From positions 1 to 7,051 of the forward strand of contig JAGSPQ010000175.1 of assembly GCA_018262385.1 (NCBI GenBank): a stretch of DNA of 7,051 nt, given 5' to 3'. The notes below the pieces were generated by a model. It was not told where the DNA came from. It made no database searches and saw only the letters and a list, made by a program, of their open reading frames with translations. This stretch comes from Myxococcaceae bacterium (GTDB taxonomy: Bacteria; Myxococcota; Myxococcia; Myxococcales; Myxococcaceae). The translations under genes were made by a program, and so were the position numbers. This document shows positions 1-7,051 of the stretch, piece after piece (positions within the stretch are counted from its first letter, which is position 1; every line of letters starts with the position of its first letter).

Positions 1-1
1 C

Positions 2-538
2 GAGGCGGTGATCGCGTTCGGCGTCCGCGAGCAGCGCCAGCAGCGGGCGATCACCATCGGCGCGGTGGTGATCTTGAGCCTGCTGGTGGTGGCCGGCAGC
101 GTGGCGCTGTTCATCATCCAGAAGGCGCGCGGGGAAGCCCAGGAGCAGGCGATCGCCGCGGTGGCCGCCGAGAACAAGGCGATGGAAGCGCTGGAGGCCG
201 CCCAGACCAAGGAGAAGGAGCGCGCGGTCGCCCAGGCCGAGGCCACCGCGATGGCCGCCGAAGCCCAGAAGGCGGCGGCCGAGCTGCGGGTGAAGCAGCA
301 GCAGCTGCTCGATGCGCTCGCCACCTCGGAGAAGGAAGCCGAGAAGGCGAAGGTCGCCGAGTCGAAGGCGGTGCACAACGCGTCCGCGGCGCTCGAGGCG
401 CGGAAGAGGTCGGAAGAGGCCAAGCGGCGCGCCGACGAGGCCCGCCAGGAAGTGCAGGGGCTGTTGGCCAAAGAGAAAGATCGCGCCGCCCGGCTCGAAG
501 AGCAGCTGGGCAGCCCGGTGATCGACACGTTGAAGTGA
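2..538 (+). CDS. C-terminal part of a single-pass membrane protein with long coiled coil (left-truncated)
   Basis: The reading frame is open to the left edge, so this is probably the tail of a larger protein. The GTG at 8 is only the first possible start inside the window and has no visible ribosome site. Numbering from that GTG, residues 1-13 are charged (REQRQQR), residues about 14-38 form one strongly hydrophobic helix, and residues about 40-170 are an Ala/Glu/Lys/Arg-rich segment with heptad-like spacing, predicted to be a long coiled coil. It ends with SPVIDTLK. The pattern of an arginine-rich stretch, one membrane helix and then a coiled coil resembles the middle of myxobacterial STAND-type ATPases (usually followed by WD40 repeats, absent here) and also the ends of some kinase-like proteins. 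That family assignment is inference because no catalytic domain is in view. The next gene starts 10 bases downstream, suggesting an operon. Confidence 0.7.
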   Translation, partial: EAVIAFGVREQRQQRAITIGAVVILSLLVVAGSVALFIIQKARGEAQEQAIAAVAAENKAMEALEAAQTKEKERAVAQAEATAMAAEAQKAAAELRVKQQQLLDALATSEKEAEKAKVAESKAVHNASAALEARKRSEEAKRRADEARQEVQGLLAKEKDRAARLEEQLGSPVIDTLK

Positions 539-543
539 GGGGG
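537..543 (+). promoter_or_regulatory. Ribosome binding site for the TPR/PEGA gene
   Basis: GAGGGGG begins inside the TGA stop of the upstream gene and ends 5 bases before the ATG at 549. It is the only purine-rich site nearby. It supports the ATG start and suggests translation is linked to the preceding gene. Confidence 0.7.
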
Positions 544-548
544 ATCGA

Positions 549-1556
549 ATGAACAACCCGCTTTCGAGCGCAGCGCTGGTGCTGTTGTTGGCGGCCACGC
601 CGGGTCTCGCCCAGCCACCGTCGGCCGGTGGCGACGCCGGGCGCCCCTGGGCCAGTGGAGTGCCGGCGCCCAGGCAGGAGAAGGCGCTGGCCCTGTTCCG
701 CGACGGCAACGCGGCGCTCAAGGAGTCGCTGTTCGTCAAGGCGGCCCAGCTCTACCGCGAGGCGCTGCAGTCCTGGGATCACCCGGCGATTCACTACAAC
801 CTGGCGCTGGCGCTGGTGAACCTCGACCAGCCGCTGGAGACCCACGAGCACCTGCTCAAGGCGCTCGCCTACGGCCCGGCGCCGCTCGACGCCGACAAGT
901 TCGACCAGGCGCTGCGCTACCGGGCGCTGGTGGAGAAGCAGCTGGCGAAGGTCGAGGTGAGCTGCGAGCAGAAGGGCGCGATCGTGAAGTTGGACGGGGT
1001 GGTGCTCTTCACCGGCCCGGGCCGCTACGAAGGGCTGGTCCGCTCGGGGGTGCACACCCTGGTCGCGTCCCGCGAGGGCTTCCTCACCAACGAGCAGAGC
1101 CTGACCCTCGCCGGCAGCTCGACCCAGAGCTACGAGCTGAAGCTGCTCACCGCCGAAGACCTGACCGAGTACCGCCGCCGCTGGGACAACTGGATCCCGT
1201 GGGCGGTGGTGGCCGGCGGCGCGGCGGTGGCGGCGGGCGGGGCGGCGATGCACCTCGGGGCCCGCGACGCGTTCAAGGCCTACGACACCGGAGTGACCGG
1301 CTGCAGCGCCGGCAGCTCCACCGGCGGCTGCGTGCCCTCGGTGGCCCTCGCCGGCCAGCGGCAGCGCGGCGAGACCCTGCAGGCCCTGGCGGTCACCTCC
1401 TACGTCGTCGGCGGCGCCGCGCTCACCGCCGGCGCGGTGCTCGTCTACTTGAACCGGCTGCAGCCGTACCGCGCCACGGTGGCGCCGGTGCCCACCGTCT
1501 CGATTGCTCCCATGCTCGGGCCCGCCACCGGGGCCACCCTCTTCGTGACGTTCTGA
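549..1556 (+). CDS. Exported TPR and PEGA-like domain protein with two C-terminal hydrophobic segments
   Basis: This 335-residue protein has a clear signal peptide: hydrophobic residues 8-16, then a likely cleavage site after GLA at residue 21. A proline/glycine-rich linker follows. Residues about 43-108 form helical TPR-like repeats (LFRDGNAALKES, AAQLYREALQ, AIHYNLALALVNL). Residues about 134-200 look like a PEGA-type beta domain, with VKLDGV, a G-x-Y turn and a SGVHTLVASREGF strand. Hydrophobic segments lie at about 215-234 and 279-301, separated by a loop with a Cys pair (C252, C261). The protein ends in a short beta-like segment, VSIAPMLGPATGATLFVTF. TPR/PEGA proteins of this layout are common in Myxococcota and are thought to act as envelope scaffolds or binding proteins; no enzyme motif is present. 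It sits 12 bases before the repeat lipoprotein gene, so a shared envelope role is a reasonable inference. Confidence 0.85.
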   Translation: MNNPLSSAALVLLLAATPGLAQPPSAGGDAGRPWASGVPAPRQEKALALFRDGNAALKESLFVKAAQLYREALQSWDHPAIHYNLALALVNLDQPLETHEHLLKALAYGPAPLDADKFDQALRYRALVEKQLAKVEVSCEQKGAIVKLDGVVLFTGPGRYEGLVRSGVHTLVASREGFLTNEQSLTLAGSSTQSYELKLLTAEDLTEYRRRWDNWIPWAVVAGGAAVAAGGAAMHLGARDAFKAYDTGVTGCSAGSSTGGCVPSVALAGQRQRGETLQALAVTSYVVGGAALTAGAVLVYLNRLQPYRATVAPVPTVSIAPMLGPATGATLFVTF

Positions 1557-1561
1557 AGGAG
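1556..1561 (+). promoter_or_regulatory. Ribosome binding site for the repeat lipoprotein
   Basis: A perfect AAGGAG overlaps the last base of the upstream TGA stop and lies 7 bases before the ATG at 1569. It fixes the start of the large lipoprotein and argues that it is translated from the same message as the TPR/PEGA gene. Confidence 0.85.
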
Positions 1562-1568
1562 TCTTAAG

Positions 1569-5126
<3,558 letters not shown>

Positions 5127-5143
5127 ACCGACAGATCGTGCAC

Positions 5144-5172
5144 CGCGGGTCGCAAAAAGCGGTAGATCCGCG
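5144..5172 (+). promoter_or_regulatory. Short hairpin just before the yebC-like start codon
   Basis: CGCGGGTC (5144-5151) can pair with GATCCGCG (5165-5172), giving an 8-pair stem with one G-U pair and a 13-base loop containing AAAAA. It ends 2 bases before the ATG at 5175. There is no T-run after it, so it is not a classical terminator. It lies where a ribosome site would be, and no good Shine-Dalgarno sequence is visible. A role in translation or mRNA processing is inference; chance is possible at this GC content. Confidence 0.35.
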
Positions 5173-5174
5173 CC

Positions 5175-5873
5175 ATGGGCGCTCAATGGAAGCACGCGGG
5201 GAAGACCGAAAACGCCGCCACCAAGGGGCGGGTGCTCGGGAAGCTGGCCAAAGAGATCATCGTCGCCGCCAAGAGCGGGGCAGATCTCGAATCGAACTCG
5301 CGGCTGCGCCAGGCGGTCGATCGGGCGAAGGCCGCCTCGATGCCGCGCGACACGATCGAGCGGGCGATCAAGAAGGGCGCCGGCCTGCTCGACGAGACGG
5401 TGAACTACGAGACGGTGGTCTACGAGGGCTTCGGCCCCCACCACGTGCCGGTGATCGTCGAGTGCCTCACCGACAACAAGCACCGCACCGCCTCCAACAT
5501 CCGCCTGCTCTTCCGCCGGGGGCACCTGGGCAGCGAAGGCTCGGTGGCATGGGACTTCAAGCACCAGGGCGAGATCGAGGCCACCGCTCCGCCGGGCGCG
5601 GATCCCGAGACGGCCGCGATCGAGGCGGGCGCGCAGGATCTCGAGCCGGGCGAGCACGGGCGGACCCGGTTCTTCACCGAGATGCACGATCTCGACACCG
5701 TCAGCCGCGCGCTGACCGCGGCGAAGTGGACGGTGAACCACGCCGCGCTCGGCTGGAAGGCGAAGAACCCGGTGAAGGTCGACCCCGCCCACCGCGCCGA
5801 GGTCGACAAGTTCTTCGAGGAGCTCGACGAAGACGACGACGTGCAGAACATCTTCGTCGGCCTCGAGCCGTAG
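5175..5873 (+). CDS. yebC: YebC/PmpR/TACO1-family protein
   Basis: This 232-residue protein matches the YebC family over its full length (family members are usually about 240-250). Landmarks: KGRVLGKLAKEIIVAAKSG (18-35), RLRQAVDRAKAASMPRDTIE (43-62) followed by RAIKKG, VNYE (76-79), YEGFGP (83-88), VIVECLTDNKHRT (93-105), GSEGSVAWDF (119-128) and EDDDVQNIF (219-227). Family members have been described as DNA-binding regulators and, for TACO1 and some bacterial relatives, as ribosome-associated translation factors; the sequence cannot say which applies here. The usual N-terminal GHSKWxNIKHRK motif is replaced by GAQWKHAGKTEN, and the glycine pair after YEGFGP is HH. The start is fixed by an in-frame TAG at 5163-5165, although no clear ribosome site precedes it. 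It probably heads a unit with the following membrane protein. Confidence 0.93.
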   Translation: MGAQWKHAGKTENAATKGRVLGKLAKEIIVAAKSGADLESNSRLRQAVDRAKAASMPRDTIERAIKKGAGLLDETVNYETVVYEGFGPHHVPVIVECLTDNKHRTASNIRLLFRRGHLGSEGSVAWDFKHQGEIEATAPPGADPETAAIEAGAQDLEPGEHGRTRFFTEMHDLDTVSRALTAAKWTVNHAALGWKAKNPVKVDPAHRAEVDKFFEELDEDDDVQNIFVGLEP

Positions 5874-5900
5874 CCCGCCCTGCTCTCGCGTTACGCCACG

Positions 5901-6959
5901 GTGGCCATCGCCCTGCTGGGCCTCGGCCTGCTGGCGCACGCGCAGCTGCAGCGGCAGGTTCCCAGCGCCGACGCGTCGGGCCTCTACACCGATCACCTGC
6001 GGCACATGGGCGAGGCGCTGATCCTCACCGACCAGGGGCTCGCGGTGTACCGCCGCCCGTACGGTGAGCTGATCGGCGCCGCGGGCCTCGACCCGATCCA
6101 CTCCGGCCTCTTCGCCGAGCGGACCGCGCCCTACCCTCCGCTGGGGATCCTCGCCCACTGGCCCTGGGCCACCCTCGAGCGCGCCGGCACCCTGTCCCCC
6201 TCTGCCGCCCACCGGGGGGTGGTCTGGATGTGGACCCTGGTCGCGCTGGCGGGGTGCGCGATCGTGATCAGGCTTTGCGCGCAGCTTCCGCTGGTGCCGC
6301 AAGTCTGGGCGGTGGGGCTGGCGGTGCCGCTGCTGGTGGGGATTGGAGTGAACGGGTTCCTCGACGCCGGGTACCTGCTGGCCGGTTCGCTCGCCTGTCT
6401 CGCCTTTCAGAAACAGCAGCGGGGGCTGGCGCTGGGCTTTCTGGCGCTCGCTGCCGCGCTGCACTTTCGCGCGGCGGTCTTCGCTCCGCTCGGGGCGGTG
6501 GTGCTGTGGGAGTTGCGTACCGCGCGCAAAACCCTCGGGCCGATCGCGCTCGCCGCTGCGTGCGTGATCCCGACGCTGATCGCGGCGGTTGCGCTCGCCG
6601 GCACCCTCGACACCATCCCCCCGCACAACCCGGTGCACTTCACGCACCTCAAGCTTCCGCTGGCCCTGTTCACCGCGATCAGCGCGGCGGCGGCGCTCTT
6701 CCTCTGGCGCACCGGCGAACGACTTGCCGCCGTAACGGTGATCGCAGCATTCGCGCTCGCGGTGATGGAGCGCTCGCACGGCTGGTGGCATGCGGGCGTC
6801 CTGCTCGCTCCCGGCATGGTGCTGGCAACCCGTACCTGGTCAGTGGGTTGGTATTGGCCGGTGGTGGTCGGGTGGACGGTGGGCAGCAGCGCTTTGGCGT
6901 ATCGCCATCTCTGGTCGGTGTTCTGGACCTGGGTGCCGTTCGCGTTGGGAGGCCTGTGA
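5901..6959 (+). CDS. Polytopic membrane protein, possible GT-C type glycosyltransferase
   Basis: From the GTG at 5901 this is a 352-residue, largely hydrophobic protein. It has an N-terminal helix (1-14), a soluble loop of about 90 residues, and further hydrophobic segments near 107-127, 134-150, 154-169, 175-203, 213-233, 250-267, 273-288, 296-311 and 314-335. The first loop holds an acidic/histidine motif YTDHLRH (29-35), then a G-x-x-x-Y segment (46-50) and YPPL (78-81). That order resembles GT87-like and related GT-C membrane glycosyltransferases, where a loop-1 Asp is catalytic, but the similarity is weak and the assignment is inference. Other notable residues are HFR (188-190) and HGWWH in a late loop. 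The start is uncertain: the frame is open back to the yebC stop, and a CTG at 5880 would add LLSRYAT, giving a basic N-terminus before the first helix. Neither start has a good ribosome site. Confidence 0.75.
   Translation: MAIALLGLGLLAHAQLQRQVPSADASGLYTDHLRHMGEALILTDQGLAVYRRPYGELIGAAGLDPIHSGLFAERTAPYPPLGILAHWPWATLERAGTLSPSAAHRGVVWMWTLVALAGCAIVIRLCAQLPLVPQVWAVGLAVPLLVGIGVNGFLDAGYLLAGSLACLAFQKQQRGLALGFLALAAALHFRAAVFAPLGAVVLWELRTARKTLGPIALAAACVIPTLIAAVALAGTLDTIPPHNPVHFTHLKLPLALFTAISAAAALFLWRTGERLAAVTVIAAFALAVMERSHGWWHAGVLLAPGMVLATRTWSVGWYWPVVVGWTVGSSALAYRHLWSVFWTWVPFALGGL
6947..6952 (+). promoter_or_regulatory. Ribosome binding site for the terminal SDR-like gene
   Basis: GGGAGG lies within the last codons of the membrane protein, 3 bases before the GTG at 6956. 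The spacing is short but the site is strong, and together with the GTGA overlap it supports translational coupling. Confidence 0.55.
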
Positions 6960-7051
6960 GATTTCTGGACCAGGTGCTCGATGCCTCGCTGGTGCTGTCG
7001 TTCGATCGCACCGGCTTTCGCCGCCACTCCCGGGCGTTCGTCCCCAACGAT
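6956..7051 (+). CDS. N-terminal fragment of a probable short-chain dehydrogenase/reductase (right-truncated)
   Basis: The GTG start overlaps the TGA of the membrane protein gene (GTGA). Only 32 codons are visible, starting MRFLDQVLDASLVLSFDRTG and ending SRAFVPND at the window edge. No nucleotide-binding motif is in view. The stretch with F-D-R-T-G-F, an arginine-rich turn and F-V-P-N-D resembles the segment that precedes the Rossmann fold in DHRS12-like short-chain dehydrogenases, where a phrase like DFVPHDLEV is followed by the TGxxxGIG motif. This is recognition from a short fragment and could be wrong. The overlap implies it is in the same operon as the upstream gene. Confidence 0.6.
   Translation, partial: MRFLDQVLDASLVLSFDRTGFRRHSRAFVPND

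Noticed and set aside
5144..5172. Rho-independent terminator after the lipoprotein gene
   Set aside because: The stem is present but no T-run follows it; the sequence goes straight into the next start codon. It is listed only as a possible regulatory hairpin.

Overview
This window is very GC-rich, its coding sequence nearly always ends codons in G or C, and all five visible stop codons are TGA or TAG. The gene content points to a large-genome soil or sediment bacterium of the former Deltaproteobacteria, most likely a member of the Myxococcota. The main evidence is a TPR/PEGA-type envelope protein, a very large 'Myxococcus cysteine-rich repeat' (DUF4215-like) lipoprotein, and a variant YebC protein. 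This taxonomic placement is inferred from gene content, not shown by a marker gene.

All six genes lie on the plus strand, packed in two groups. Group one (2-5126) holds three tightly spaced genes. The first is the C-terminal end of a single-pass membrane protein with a long alanine/glutamate coiled coil, possibly the tail of a STAND-type ATPase or kinase-like protein. The second is an exported TPR plus PEGA-like protein with two further hydrophobic segments. The third is a 1185-residue secreted lipoprotein made mostly of 26 tandem disulfide-rich repeats. The gaps are 10 and 12 bases and each junction has a good Shine-Dalgarno sequence, so co-transcription is likely. Together they look like an envelope module: a cytoplasm-to-periplasm membrane protein, a periplasmic or membrane TPR/PEGA scaffold, and a large surface lipoprotein. 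No enzymatic role can be read from them.

Group two (5175-7051) begins after a 48-base spacer that contains a short hairpin just before the start codon. It holds a YebC/PmpR-family gene, a polytopic membrane protein with weak resemblance to GT-C type glycosyltransferases, and the first 32 codons of what is probably a short-chain dehydrogenase/reductase of the DHRS12-like type, which runs off the right edge. The last two overlap by 3 bases (GTGA), so they are probably translationally coupled.

The most striking feature is the repeat lipoprotein. Its array runs from short CGN-type repeats (4 Cys), through short CGD-type repeats, to seven longer 47-51-residue repeats (6 Cys), and ends in a truncated repeat and a non-repeat C-terminal domain I cannot assign. 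Within the array there is a near-identical 201-base-period duplication and strong similarity between adjacent long repeats, which suggests continuing expansion. I saw no RNA genes, CRISPR array, insertion sequence or clear terminator. No gene-free stretch exceeds 48 bases.
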